Virus record (IMG/VR): IMGVR_UViG_3300031758_000420
Span: 1 to 29,113 of that record
Length of the DNA: 29,113 bases
Strand: one strand, 5' to 3'
Origin: a virus
Shown here: in pieces, positions 1 to 5,985 of the stretch
How the letters are laid out: each line of letters opens with the position of its first letter
How positions within the stretch are numbered: the stretch's first letter is position 1
Notes under the pieces: model-generated
Database searches by the model: none
What the model was told of the DNA's origin: nothing
What the model saw: only the letters and a program-made list of their open reading frames with translations
Program-made: the position numbers and the translations under genes

Positions 1-483
1 TCGAAATCCATTTGCCATGCGCTCGTCGCGCGTAAAGCAGTCGTGATTCAATTTTGCATCAAAAGCATAAATCATCTCCCCCATGATCCAATCCCAACGA
101 TCAAAGAAAAACTCATCCGTATCCCAAGAGTTTTTGAGCGGAGGAGCATTGGACGCTCTTAGTTGCTCTGGCACATCTTCATCGTCTGTAAACGGAGCGC
201 CCTGCTTATCTTCACGAAGTTTAATCAACATCGGAAGGACAACATTAGCAAGAGTACTATCCATACCCCAAGTATCCCACGGATCAATATGTACTTTGAT
301 TCGACGCTTAGCCGCCCAGTCCAGATACTTTTCCGCAAGATCCGTATGCCACATACCAATACGACTGTTGGCATAACGCTCTGCAAGATCACCTCGCTTA
401 TCTTCGTTCATAAACGGAAGAACAGCATCAATTAGTTGATACGGGCCGAACCACGTTGGATACTTTTTTATTACGACTTTCAT
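1..483 (-). CDS. conserved phage protein, partial (C-terminus off the left edge)
   Basis: This minus-strand reading frame stays open for 161 codons from an ATG at 483 to the window edge, so the C-terminus is missing. An AGAGG ribosome-binding site lies 7 nt before the ATG. The protein begins MKVVIKKYPTWFGPYQ and contains the block HIDPWDTWGMDSTLA followed by DDEDVPEQLR. Blocks like these, an aromatic-rich start and a D-x-W-x-T-W core, recur in a conserved phage protein of unknown function that I recall from many marine and enteric phages. No catalytic motif is visible. Its 5' end overlaps the preceding small gene by 56 nt, and it is the last gene seen in the leftward operon started near 873. 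Confidence 0.85.
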   Translation of the reverse strand, partial: MKVVIKKYPTWFGPYQLIDAVLPFMNEDKRGDLAERYANSRIGMWHTDLAEKYLDWAAKRRIKVHIDPWDTWGMDSTLANVVLPMLIKLREDKQGAPFTDDEDVPEQLRASNAPPLKNSWDTDEFFFDRWDWIMGEMIYAFDAKLNHDCFTRDERMANGFR

Positions 484-601
484 TTAGTTGCCTCTTTAGA
501 TCCCGAATTTCATCGGCTGCGAGAAACATTACTCCTGCATATACAGACATATTTGCTATGCGAAGCAGTTTCTCTCCATATTCTTCTAGCTTCTTTTCCA
601 T
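428..601 (-). CDS. small hypothetical protein, 57 aa
   Basis: A short minus-strand gene that starts inside the stop of its upstream neighbour (TAATG) behind a GAGGTGG ribosome-binding site. The protein is helical and charged, starting MEKKLEEYGEKLLR with a short hydrophobic stretch around residues 21-29 and a basic tail, so a small coiled-coil or peripheral protein is possible. Its last 56 nt overlap the next gene, which is long for this operon and makes the exact 3' part less certain. No family is recognised. Confidence 0.55.
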   Translation of the reverse strand: MEKKLEEYGEKLLRIANMSVYAGVMFLAADEIRDLKRQLNESRNKKVSNVVRPVSTN

Positions 602-849
602 TATTCCACCTCAAAGCAAATCTGATTCTTTACAAAGATTCGAGTAATCTTTCGATTCGTGCCAGGAAGCATTTGGCCTACTTCGAGAAACGGGCCACCT
701 GAAGGATCTACAAAACCAAGATTATTCTCATTGATCTCATCTTCGTCCGGAAGCCCGCCGTAACGCCAGTAGCTCAGATTACCTACAATTGCATAAACAT
801 CCGGCTCCAAGGACACAAACGAGTATTCATCACCATATCTATTTCGCAT
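601..849 (-). CDS. conserved phage hypothetical protein, 82 aa
   Basis: First gene behind the promoter at 873-902, with ATG at 849 preceded by GGGAGAG. The protein has an aromatic N-terminal half and a segment GFVDPSGGPFLEVGQ around residues 45-59, a motif I recall from small phage proteins of unknown function, then a beta-rich C-terminus. It is probably a small all-beta fold. It ends with a one-base-shifted stop/start overlap with the next gene, which suggests coupled translation. Confidence 0.75.
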   Translation of the reverse strand: MRNRYGDEYSFVSLEPDVYAIVGNLSYWRYGGLPDEDEINENNLGFVDPSGGPFLEVGQMLPGTNRKITRIFVKNQICFEVE

Positions 850-872
850 ACAATCTCTCCCGTAAAGAAGAT

Positions 873-902
873 ATTATAAACCTTTTTCGGCTGAAAAGTC
901 AA
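873..902 (-). promoter_or_regulatory. sigma70-type promoter
   Basis: Read on the minus strand: TTGACT (-35, 902-897), an 18-nt spacer, TATAAT (-10, 878-873). The expected start of transcription is about 865, just upstream of the ribosome-binding site for the gene starting at 849. It shares the AGTTCTTGACTTTT context with several other promoters in this window. Confidence 0.85.
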
Positions 903-905
903 GAA

Positions 906-1157
906 CTATTTTTCCCACCACTCATACGTTGAAGTTGCTGTAGAAAATCGAACATAATTGCGAACTCTCAGTAATATATCTACTACTTCATCGGTTTCAT
1001 ACGCTTCGACTCGTCCACCAATTGAGAGAGGCCCAACCCGTAAACAGTACCCAATTGTAGGCCCATAATGGTATTCAATATATTTGCCTTTTACAATTGC
1101 AGAAAGCGGGCCACTAGAGCCCGCCCCATCACTTTCCCGCCTTAGAAAGTAAGCCAT
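906..1157 (-). CDS. RRESDG-type small phage protein, 83 aa
   Basis: I chose ATG 1157 (MAYFLRRESDG) rather than the in-frame ATG at 1199 because an AAGGCGTGG ribosome-binding site lies just upstream and because the paralogue at 2132-2401 starts at the equivalent place. Both proteins share LRRESDG near the start, followed by a glycine/serine turn, a beta-rich middle, and an ending with NYV-F and YEWW. The function is unknown. The composition suggests a small beta-barrel. It overlaps the upstream gene by 29 nt. Confidence 0.75.
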   Translation of the reverse strand: MAYFLRRESDGAGSSGPLSAIVKGKYIEYHYGPTIGYCLRVGPLSIGGRVEAYETDEVVDILLRVRNYVRFSTATSTYEWWEK

Positions 1158-1332
1158 GTTTCCACGCCTTAAATTGTTTTTCAGTGGTGTAATACTCAAT
1201 CACAACTTCTAGTGCATCAAGAAGTTTCTTCTCGCCTTCGTAGTCAGGAAGAACCCACTTGTATGACTCCATCAGTGATTGTGCTACAACCTCCGACTCA
1301 CTCTCTTCACTAATCTCTACTCGAATTCCCAT
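1129..1332 (-). CDS. small acidic conserved phage protein, 67 aa
   Basis: ATG at 1332; the gene overlaps the upstream one by 16 nt. The protein is acidic and helical. It carries a segment of the type SLMESYKWVL then LLDALEVVIEYY, typical of a widespread family of roughly 60-75 aa phage proteins of unknown function found in early regions of many siphoviruses. There are no catalytic residues or membrane segments. Confidence 0.75.
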   Translation of the reverse strand: MGIRVEISEESESEVVAQSLMESYKWVLPDYEGEKKLLDALEVVIEYYTTEKQFKAWKHGLLSKAGK

Positions 1333-1523
1333 GGATAGCCCTCTGTGATTGTGTGTAGTTCAGTATCAAATGCTTCATCAGCCAATTCAGCGATCTCAGT
1401 GGCGTCTGCTAGTTCGTCCCACTCTTCGCCGTTCAGAATATACCATTTATCAGTTTTTTGATAAACCGCATCTTCTGTTTCTATTATATATGCTCGGAAC
1501 TCGTGAAGTCCAGTTATTTTCAT
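1317..1523 (-). CDS. hypothetical acidic protein, 68 aa
   Basis: ATG 1523 overlaps the upstream stop by 4 nt (ATGA). The protein is very acidic, with a run of Asp/Glu residues across 31-55 and several aromatic residues (Y12, Y21, W27, Y28). No motif is recognised. Small acidic phage early proteins often act by binding host factors, but nothing here shows a partner. Confidence 0.65.
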   Translation of the reverse strand: MKITGLHEFRAYIIETEDAVYQKTDKWYILNGEEWDELADATEIAELADEAFDTELHTITEGYPWEFE

Positions 1524-1759
1524 TCTCTTACCCAGGGTCTCGGCGCATAAGACGCCATTAGTATTTCCTTCATACGAAAGTTTTCCTTACGAAGGTGTTC
1601 CACTTCTTTTTGAAGTGCTGCAAACTCACAGTTTTCGTGATGAGTTTTTGTATCTACATGAAAGTTACAATGATTACACCATCTAGCATGAGTGTATATG
1701 TTAAAGCAGGTACACAAGTCTACTGGAGCATCACACTGTCCACAAACTTCACGATTCAT
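1520..1759 (-). CDS. zinc-ribbon plus coiled-coil small protein, 79 aa
   Basis: The N-terminal half carries two likely zinc-binding groups: CGQCDAPVDLCTC (residues 6-18) and CNHCNFHVDTKTHHENC (28-44). The C-terminal part, about residues 46-68, is a heptad-like helix (LQKEVEHLRKENFRMKEIL) that could dimerise. This suggests a small structural or nucleic-acid-binding protein. The ATG at 1759 overlaps the upstream TGA by 4 nt. Confidence 0.7.
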   Translation of the reverse strand: MNREVCGQCDAPVDLCTCFNIYTHARWCNHCNFHVDTKTHHENCEFAALQKEVEHLRKENFRMKEILMASYAPRPWVRE

Positions 1760-1929
1760 GGTTGTACCTTATAGACAAAATAATTACCAGTACCAAAGCA
1801 AAGATAGCAAGTATAAAAACAACCCGTATCTTCCTCTACTCCATGATTGCCCGAACCGCCACAGCTCGAGCAAAGATTGAGAGCACGACACTGCTCGTCA
1901 TCGGCATACTCTTCCCAAAGATCATTCAT
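1756..1929 (-). CDS. DnaJ-type zinc-finger-like small protein, 57 aa
   Basis: Two CxxCxGxG-like units are visible, CSSCGGSG and CYLCFGTG, matching the repeat that binds zinc in the DnaJ central domain. Phages often encode such short proteins without the J domain. I chose ATG 1929 over a GTG at 1938 because it gives the ATGA overlap with the upstream stop that is standard in this operon. The function is unknown. A zinc-dependent chaperone-like or binding role is inference from the motif only. Confidence 0.7.
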   Translation of the reverse strand: MNDLWEEYADDEQCRALNLCSSCGGSGNHGVEEDTGCFYTCYLCFGTGNYFVYKVQP

Positions 1930-2135
1930 CGCCACCACCTTGCTCGAATAAGGTCACCGTCAAAAGAGGAACCTTCATCGCAAATTTTTGCACACTCTTC
2001 TCGTACATCTGCAGCAATCAACTCCGCAAATCTGCTCAATACGACTTCCGGCAATTCATCATCAAGTATAGTAATACTCTCACCATGAAATCCCAGACCC
2101 GCAGCCTGCGCTAGTTTACGAATTTGTTCGTTCAT
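1926..2135 (-). CDS. conserved small phage protein, 69 aa
   Basis: Starts MNEQIRKLAQAAG at ATG 2135 with a GGTGG site 8 nt upstream and an ATGA overlap with the preceding stop. The in-frame ATG at 2150 lies inside the upstream gene. The pattern, a short helix, a variable linker, then a helix ending in RFAELIAADVREECAKIC, is common to many short phage proteins of unknown role. The tail is basic and tryptophan-containing. Confidence 0.75.
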   Translation of the reverse strand: MNEQIRKLAQAAGLGFHGESITILDDELPEVVLSRFAELIAADVREECAKICDEGSSFDGDLIRARWWR

Positions 2136-2401
2136 TCTGGCGTCCACCATTCATATACTGAATTCCCTGTACGAAACTTTACATAGTTTTCAGACTCTTC
2201 GAGAATTTCTGTAATCATGGTAGTCTGCCACCAGTCTTGCTCTTGGTAGGTGCGCGCATATACTACTCCAACGCGCATTGCAACTCCAACGCGAGGTCGA
2301 GCATTATGTTCGTGCTTTACATCATCACCTTCCAACCAGAGGGCCATACTCATGCCACCAGAGTCTCCCCTACCATCACTCTCACGCCTTAGCGAGTACA
2401 T
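2132..2401 (-). CDS. RRESDG-type small phage protein, paralogue of 906-1157, 89 aa
   Basis: Begins MYSLRRESDGRGDSGG and ends in NYVKFRTGNSVYEWW, closely matching the protein at 906-1157 at both ends with a more divergent centre. A ribosome-binding site AAGGA lies 8 nt before ATG 2401. The gene overlaps its upstream neighbour by 20 nt. The two copies are separated by six unrelated genes, so this is duplication within the array rather than a tandem repeat. Function unknown. Confidence 0.75.
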   Translation of the reverse strand: MYSLRRESDGRGDSGGMSMALWLEGDDVKHEHNARPRVGVAMRVGVVYARTYQEQDWWQTTMITEILEESENYVKFRTGNSVYEWWTPE

Positions 2402-2702
2402 CGTTAATATCCTTACAGGTATTGCAAATTGATTTCAGCCAACCGCCACGACTTTGCAGTGTAGAAGGTTGACCACAGCACTCACAAACTGACATCGACC
2501 TTTTTTCAATTTCCCAAATCTTGGGATCAAGTACATCTGCAACCTCTGCTGTCATGATGCCAGTATAAATGCGAAGTTGCCCAAACTTTTCTTTGACTTG
2601 CATAACTTCAATTTCGTATGGCTCAAGAAGATCATAGGCTTCGTCAATAAGCCCGTACCAACCATGACCCACACATTGCTTTGCATATTCTCTAGTGTAC
2701 AT
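2382..2702 (-). CDS. conserved phage protein with C-terminal zinc-binding motif, 106 aa
   Basis: The N-terminal part (GHGWYGLIDEAYDLLEP) and the central VKEKFGQLRIYTG are typical of a conserved phage/prophage family of unknown function. The C-terminal third carries CECCGQPS and a later CNTC, which could form a four-cysteine zinc site (residues about 73-96). ATG at 2702, overlapping the upstream stop by 11 nt. Confidence 0.8.
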   Translation of the reverse strand: MYTREYAKQCVGHGWYGLIDEAYDLLEPYEIEVMQVKEKFGQLRIYTGIMTAEVADVLDPKIWEIEKRSMSVCECCGQPSTLQSRGGWLKSICNTCKDINDVLAKA

Positions 2703-2961
2703 TGTTGCTTATCCTTTTTACCGTATTAACAAAATCTTCTTCGCTAGTTGGAAGAATCATTCTTTGTTCTAGTGAGTTTGCCCAGCGATCAAACTCTGCA
2801 ATCGGGCAACTCATATCTAGATAGCCATTCACAATACGCCAAACTCGACCGCGACCTTTATAGGCAGCATATCCATCTCGTGCTGCACGAACGGCACCCC
2901 AGCCGCAAGGACGTAGCCGTGCTTTGTATAGCCAACGCTTGAGTTGCTTAGGTGTTTTCAT
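2692..2961 (-). CDS. basic hypothetical protein, 89 aa
   Basis: I chose ATG 2961 (MKTPKQLKRWL) over an in-frame TTG at 2967 because it produces the ATGA overlap with the gene upstream. The N-terminal 45 residues are strongly basic with many Arg/Lys and several Gly, suggesting nucleic-acid contact. The C-terminal half is neutral to acidic. No family is recognised. Confidence 0.65.
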   Translation of the reverse strand: MKTPKQLKRWLYKARLRPCGWGAVRAARDGYAAYKGRGRVWRIVNGYLDMSCPIAEFDRWANSLEQRMILPTSEEDFVNTVKRISNNVH

Positions 2962-3131
2962 TTCCAACTTCTCTCTGGCATCTTTTCTCCGTTATACACA
3001 CCTTTGGGCAGATCAGGTCGATAATGCCAAGACCAGAAATCCCAAAGAGATACACCATGATCTAAGTGATGATACCAGACTTTGCGATAGCCCAAACGCT
3101 GCATCACAGAATCCCAGTACCAGCGAATCAT
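2958..3131 (-). CDS. small tryptophan-rich hypothetical protein, 57 aa
   Basis: This short gene fills the gap between its neighbours with 4-nt overlaps (ATGA) on both sides, which supports it. The protein is unusually aromatic, with seven Trp among 57 residues, and includes HHLDHGVSLWDFWSWH. No motif is recognised. A compact fold or membrane-surface peptide is possible. Confidence 0.6.
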   Translation of the reverse strand: MIRWYWDSVMQRLGYRKVWYHHLDHGVSLWDFWSWHYRPDLPKGVYNGEKMPERSWK

Positions 3132-3328
3132 TCTTCATACTTCCTCGGAAGGCTCGCACCACTCAAACTTCTCATTCGTTCTAGCAAATCAGCCAGAGCA
3201 ACGCAGTGCATTGCTCGACAGCAAGAAACATGAATCGGAGCAAACATTCGCCCAGAGTCCGACTCTTCACGAAGGTTCAGATAATCTTCAAAAAAAGACT
3301 TCACGCATTCTTTTAGTTCATCGTTCAT
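3128..3328 (-). CDS. conserved phage protein, 66 aa
   Basis: First gene behind the promoter at 3354-3383. ATG 3328 has GGAG 7 nt upstream; the longer TTG start at 3340 would include that ribosome-binding site. The core EESDSGRMFAPIHVSCCRA followed by LLERMRSLSGA matches a conserved phage family I recall without a known function. The two adjacent cysteines (SCC) are part of that core. Confidence 0.75.
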   Translation of the reverse strand: MNDELKECVKSFFEDYLNLREESDSGRMFAPIHVSCCRAMHCVALADLLERMRSLSGASLPRKYEE

Positions 3329-3353
3329 TGCTTTCTCCAACTTTTGAGAATAT

Positions 3354-3383
3354 ATTATACAAGATCAAGCAAGCAAAAGTCAA
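3354..3383 (-). promoter_or_regulatory. sigma70-type promoter
   Basis: Minus strand: TTGACT at 3383-3378, 18-nt spacer, TATAAT at 3359-3354. Transcription would begin about 3347, 20 nt before the gene starting at 3328. The -35 box overlaps the last codons of the upstream gene (stop at 3380). Confidence 0.85.
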
Positions 3384-3574
3384 GATTTAATGCTAGTAAG
3401 AATAGTAAGAAGTTGCATTTCGCCATGAGTAAGGCTAAAATGTTTTTCGTTAATACTAACGTCCCAACCTTCGCCATTCTTCCACTCTGTAACTTCCATA
3501 AAGGAATCTTTTTTCGCAAGATGACAGTAGTCTCGCAGCTCTGAAAATACACTATTACGGGTATAAAAGTCCAC
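3380..3574 (-). CDS. conserved small phage protein, 64 aa
   Basis: Uses a GTG start at 3574 that shares one base with the upstream TAG stop. The sequence DSFMEVTEWKNGEGWDV with a following FSLTHGEMQLL is a pattern I recall in a frequent small phage protein family of unknown function. It is likely a small alpha/beta fold. A different frame over the same bases (3355-3552) is leucine-rich and lacks this conservation. Confidence 0.75.
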   Translation of the reverse strand: MDFYTRNSVFSELRDYCHLAKKDSFMEVTEWKNGEGWDVSINEKHFSLTHGEMQLLTILTSIKS

Positions 3575-3765
3575 TATTCACTATCCTCTTCTAGACATCC
3601 ACCAATACCAATATCTGCATACACCTGATTTTCGGTATCAAAGCGAACTATTCTATAGTTTCCTGAGTAAAAATAGCCTCTAAAACCGTCTGAAATGAGA
3701 ACTTCTACATCCCCAAGCTCTGCTTTCATTTGAGTAAGCTCACTAATCATGCTACTTAGTTTCAT
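3574..3765 (-). CDS. conserved small phage protein, 63 aa
   Basis: Begins MKLSSMISELTQMKAELGD then VEVLISDG, the typical start of a family of 60-75 aa phage and bacterial proteins in which a helix is followed by a beta-rich part. No function is known. The ATG at 3765 overlaps the upstream stop as ATGA. Confidence 0.75.
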   Translation of the reverse strand: MKLSSMISELTQMKAELGDVEVLISDGFRGYFYSGNYRIVRFDTENQVYADIGIGGCLEEDSE

Positions 3766-4025
3766 GTATCTTTACCTATAGAGTTATGCAGTTCCATGTA
3801 ACCTGCATCCATTGCACGACCATACGCATCCATATCAAATTTAAAAACTGTATATAGCGCATGACGGTAGCTACCATCATCAATAAGTTCTGCCAACACA
3901 ATCCGGCGCACTACGGCGCAAAATACGTCAAGTTGTTGATCGTAAGAAAGAGAGTTCCAGGTTTCTTCTTCCTGTGCTCGATATATCTTACGAGCTTGTT
4001 CGTACATTCCGCGAACTTCTTTCAT
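3762..4025 (-). CDS. conserved phage protein, 87 aa
   Basis: I place the start at ATG 4025 (MKEVRGMYEQARK), not at 4082. A promoter sits at 4044-4072, inside the longer reading, and a GAGG site lies 5 nt before 4025. The core WNSLSYDQQLDVFCAVVRRI and the downstream DGSYRHALYTVF with DAGYMELHN match a conserved phage family of unknown function. It is helical throughout with no catalytic motif. Confidence 0.8.
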   Translation of the reverse strand: MKEVRGMYEQARKIYRAQEEETWNSLSYDQQLDVFCAVVRRIVLAELIDDGSYRHALYTVFKFDMDAYGRAMDAGYMELHNSIGKDT

Positions 4026-4043
4026 TACATCCTCGAAAGATAT

Positions 4044-4072
4044 ATTATCAGGGCTTTTACTTTCTATGTCAA
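4044..4072 (-). promoter_or_regulatory. sigma70-type promoter
   Basis: Minus strand: TTGACA at 4072-4067, 17-nt spacer, GATAAT at 4049-4044. It closely resembles the promoter of the tRNA operon at 5434-5462 in both boxes and spacer length. It fixes the start of the next gene at 4025. Confidence 0.75.
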
Positions 4073-4347
4073 GTTCTTTCACTCAGTCTAGCCTCTGCAT
4101 AAAGTGCTGAGTAAGCAATTAAATCCTCACAGCTATCTTGGTGAGGAACTTTTCTCTGCCTGTCGCGTACCATCTTGAGAATAGCGAGAAGAAGCATACC
4201 TTCGGCCTCCGTCAATTCTCGCCCCGTAATTGCGTTAAAGGCCGCAATAGTGCGGCCCATGCTACGCTCTCCAGTAGGAGAGTCATACTGTTGCCCTCGC
4301 TCACAGAGAAGGGCAGTCGTATTTGCTAGTAATGTTTCAACATTCAT
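4069..4347 (-). CDS. conserved phage protein (DUF6378-like), 92 aa
   Basis: ATG 4347 (MNVETLLANTTALLCERG) is the likely start; the upstream extension to 4446 only shadows the neighbour. The pattern ERGQQYDSPTGERSMGRT, then a LTEAEG.LLLAILKMVRDR segment and HQDSCEDLIAYSALYAE, is typical of a phage family I would place near DUF6378: helical, with conserved RG-YG and D residues, and unknown in function. Overlaps the upstream gene by 11 nt. Confidence 0.8.
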   Translation of the reverse strand: MNVETLLANTTALLCERGQQYDSPTGERSMGRTIAAFNAITGRELTEAEGMLLLAILKMVRDRQRKVPHQDSCEDLIAYSALYAEARLSERT

Positions 4348-4525
4348 GGCCGATCTCAAAACTTTCATCAAGATTGAGCAGCACAGAAGCAATGATTGCG
4401 TCTGTGATTGCTTCAATACTTGGATGGTCATTATGCTTGTATGCACGACGATAGCCGGATGTTACACCACCAGCAACACACTCTTCTAGAATTTCACGCA
4501 CAGTGTTGGGCCTTACTCGGAGCAT
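4337..4525 (-). CDS. conserved small phage protein, 62 aa
   Basis: ATG at 4525. The sequence EILEECVAGGVTSGYRRAYKH followed by HPSIEAITDAI is the pattern of a widespread short phage protein with two helices joined by a histidine-containing linker. Function unknown. It sits between two other conserved small genes with overlaps of 11 and 13 nt. Confidence 0.75.
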   Translation of the reverse strand: MLRVRPNTVREILEECVAGGVTSGYRRAYKHNDHPSIEAITDAIIASVLLNLDESFEIGHEC

Positions 4526-4770
4526 TTGATAAACCTCATTTTTTGTTCGGGTGACCAGGATTTCAGATAATCGGTAATTTTGTCAAACTCTAGCAGATAT
4601 TCTGCCATTGTAACTTCTCGAGTCGAAGTAATCGTTTCGCCAAGATCGGTCTGACCAAACTCTTCTACTTCTTCGCAGGTTACATAGTCCATCGCATATT
4701 CGCTTTTTTCGCACTCAACCGCATAAGTGTGACGAAAAAGGCGTACAGTTTCAACAATAAAAAGTGGCAT
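4513..4770 (-). CDS. conserved phage protein, 85 aa
   Basis: ATG at 4770. The protein begins with a beta-strand pair (FIVETVRLFRHTYAVECE) and contains YAMDYVTCEEVEEFGQ, ITSTREVTMAEYL and YLKSW. I recall this order of motifs in a conserved family present in many T4-like and siphophage genomes, without an assigned role. Confidence 0.75.
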   Translation of the reverse strand: MPLFIVETVRLFRHTYAVECEKSEYAMDYVTCEEVEEFGQTDLGETITSTREVTMAEYLLEFDKITDYLKSWSPEQKMRFIKCSE

Positions 4771-4775
4771 ATAAG

Positions 4776-4931
4776 TTACCTAATGTGTGTGAAAAAGAAA
4801 TTTGCAATAATGAAACAGTTTGTAATTACAGCTTGAACAATTAAAAAAGTACGAATCCAAGCAACTTTATCGGCTTCGTTATTCGACGAAGTTGCTTTTT
4901 CCCCAAGAGCTTTACACCACAAACGCCACAT
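4776..4931 (-). CDS. small single-pass membrane protein, 51 aa
   Basis: ATG 4931 has a strong GGAGG site 4 nt upstream; the TTG start at 4958 would include it. The N-terminal half is charged (MWRLWCKALGEKATSS). The C-terminal part, residues about 29-49, is a continuous hydrophobic segment ending in a short basic tail, consistent with one membrane helix. The gene lies just downstream of the tRNA array and is probably read from the same transcript. Confidence 0.7.
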   Translation of the reverse strand: MWRLWCKALGEKATSSNNEADKVAWIRTFLIVQAVITNCFIIANFFFTHIR

Positions 4932-4986
4932 AAATCCTCCAAAATATTTGCTACTCAATTTACCCTCGGAGTAGCTTACGAGAATA

Positions 4987-5062
4987 TGGTACTCTCAACG
5001 AGACTCGAACTCGTATTGTCGCCGTGAAAGGGCGGTGTCCTAACCAGTTAGACGATGAGAGC
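4987..5062 (-). tRNA. tRNA-Glu(TTC)
   Basis: A cloverleaf can be folded on the minus strand. The 7-bp acceptor stem has a G-T first pair, the anticodon loop is CTTTCAC with anticodon TTC, and there is a GTTCGAGTC T-loop region and an encoded CCA. It is the most downstream tRNA of the leftward array. Confidence 0.92.
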
Positions 5063-5066
5063 ATAT

Positions 5067-5150
5067 TGGTACCGATGAGAAGACTCGAACTTCCACAACT
5101 TACGTTACGAGTACCTAAAACTCGCGGGTCTACCATTCCCCCACATCGGC
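5067..5150 (-). tRNA. tRNA-Leu(TAG)
   Basis: Minus-strand cloverleaf with a long variable arm, expected for leucine tRNA. The anticodon stem CGAGT/ACTCG encloses TTTAGGT, giving anticodon TAG (reads CUA), and CCA is encoded. Only 4 nt separate it from tRNA-Glu. Confidence 0.9.
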
Positions 5151-5156
5151 AATATT

Positions 5157-5231
5157 TGGTAGGACTGGTGGGACTTGAACCCACGGCCAACAGGTTAAAA
5201 GCCCGTTGCTCTACCACTGAGCTACAGTCCT
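5157..5231 (-). tRNA. tRNA-Lys(TTT)
   Basis: Minus-strand cloverleaf with anticodon loop CTTTTAA (anticodon TTT), a TAGCTCAGTGGTAGAGC D-arm, a GGTTCAAGTCC T-arm and encoded CCA. Confidence 0.93.
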
Positions 5232-5344
5232 ATAATTAGGACGGTTTTTATCTGTATCACACTCTAGGGCTTGCTGTACCGCAACTCAATCGGCCTGGGC
5301 TTGCTTGCTTCATGACAGACCGGACGTAACCGAAAACCGGTAAC
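5232..5344 (-). other. unassigned 113-nt spacer inside the tRNA array
   Basis: The other spacers in this array are 4-6 nt, but here 113 nt separate tRNA-Thr from tRNA-Lys. The stretch is richer in G+C than its surroundings. On the minus strand it contains a CCG-GTTTT-CGG mini-hairpin and the 9-mer AGCAAGCCC twice. I find no tRNA T-arm and no credible reading frame. It could be a processing leader, a decayed tRNA or a small RNA. Nothing here decides between these. Confidence 0.4.
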
Positions 5345-5419
5345 TGGTGCCCCCACTCGGATTCGAACCAAGTTCTGCGGATTACAAATCCGCTGCATCG
5401 CCATTTATGCTTTAAGGGC
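5345..5419 (-). tRNA. tRNA-Thr(TGT)
   Basis: Minus-strand cloverleaf. Acceptor GCCCTTA pairs with TGGGGGC, the D-stem is GCAT/ATGC, the anticodon stem GCGGA/TCCGC encloses TTTGTAA (anticodon TGT), and CCA is encoded. It is first in the array after the promoter at 5434-5462. Confidence 0.92.
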
Positions 5420-5433
5420 CGCTCAGAAAGTAT

Positions 5434-5462
5434 ATTATCAAGGCTAGAACATCATATGTCAA
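5434..5462 (-). promoter_or_regulatory. sigma70-type promoter of the leftward tRNA array
   Basis: Minus strand: TTGACA at 5462-5457, 17-nt spacer, GATAAT at 5439-5434. The expected start, about 5427, lies 8 nt before tRNA-Thr. The -35 box overlaps the stop codon of the gene at 5459-5599. Confidence 0.8.
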
Positions 5463-5599
5463 GAATTATGTGGGCCAGTAGCGATAAAGTTTCTTCCATT
5501 TCGATTGCGAAGAATAGATGCCTGATTCTTTTCAATTCTTTCTAGTCGAGCGTTAATCTCTTTTAATAAAGTAATAACTTCTCTAGCCCACTGAATCAT
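5459..5599 (-). CDS. small hypothetical protein, 46 aa
   Basis: ATG 5599 overlaps the stop of the MazG-like gene as ATGA, with GGTG just upstream. The first 30 residues form an amphipathic helix (MIQWAREVITLLKEINARLE) that could be a coiled coil. The rest is basic and glycine-containing. No family is recognised. Coupling to the nucleotide-metabolism genes supports it being real. Confidence 0.55.
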   Translation of the reverse strand: MIQWAREVITLLKEINARLERIEKNQASILRNRNGRNFIATGPHNS

Positions 5600-5985
5600 A
5601 TATCACCTTTTGCTCGGTTCTCACTGCGGGAAACTTCAAAACCGTTTGGATAGCGGCTTTCTAGTTTTGCCACATTCATTTTTACGATTTCCTCCAGATC
5701 TGCTCCCAGAGCATTGGCAGCATTGGCGAGATACCAACATATATCTCCCAACTCACGTAGCATATGATAACGAACGTCAACATTGAGTTCTTTTCCTTGA
5801 AAAATTACTTTTTTAACAATCTCTGAAAATTCACCACTCTCGCTAGCCAGTCCAACACTTGCCGTCAGCAAGAGCGGGACATTCGCGTCAATCGTTACAA
5901 TTCGATCAATAAATTCGCTAATACCTTTTGATTCGCGGCTAGTAGTATACTCTACAAATCTCTGATACTCAATCAATTCTACCAC
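5596..5985 (-). CDS. MazG-like nucleotide pyrophosphohydrolase, 129 aa
   Basis: Predicted to hydrolyse nucleoside triphosphates to monophosphates plus pyrophosphate. The all-alpha NTP-PPase signature is present: E49-x-x-E52 in SESGEFSEIVKK and E78-x-x-D81 in RELGDICWYLA, the acidic residues that bind magnesium in MazG/dUTPase-like enzymes. Its length fits a single-domain MazG. It overlaps thyX by 7 nt. Together they suggest control of the dNTP pool, for example removing non-canonical or host nucleotides and making dTMP. The substrate cannot be told from the sequence. Confidence 0.88.
   Translation of the reverse strand: MVELIEYQRFVEYTTSRESKGISEFIDRIVTIDANVPLLLTASVGLASESGEFSEIVKKVIFQGKELNVDVRYHMLRELGDICWYLANAANALGADLEEIVKMNVAKLESRYPNGFEVSRSENRAKGDI

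Noticed and set aside
83-702. Several plus-strand open frames at the left edge
   Set aside because: They lie opposite minus-strand genes with proper ribosome-binding sites and conserved motifs, and no plus-strand promoter is seen.
3355-3552. Minus-strand leucine-rich 65-codon frame resembling a membrane protein
   Set aside because: Out of frame with the gene at 3380-3574, which has a conserved phage pattern and stop/start coupling; it also runs into the promoter at 3354-3383.
4960-5217. An 85-codon minus-strand open frame across the tRNA array
   Set aside because: It runs through three tRNA genes whose cloverleaf sequences explain the conservation; the predicted peptide has the look of translated tRNA.
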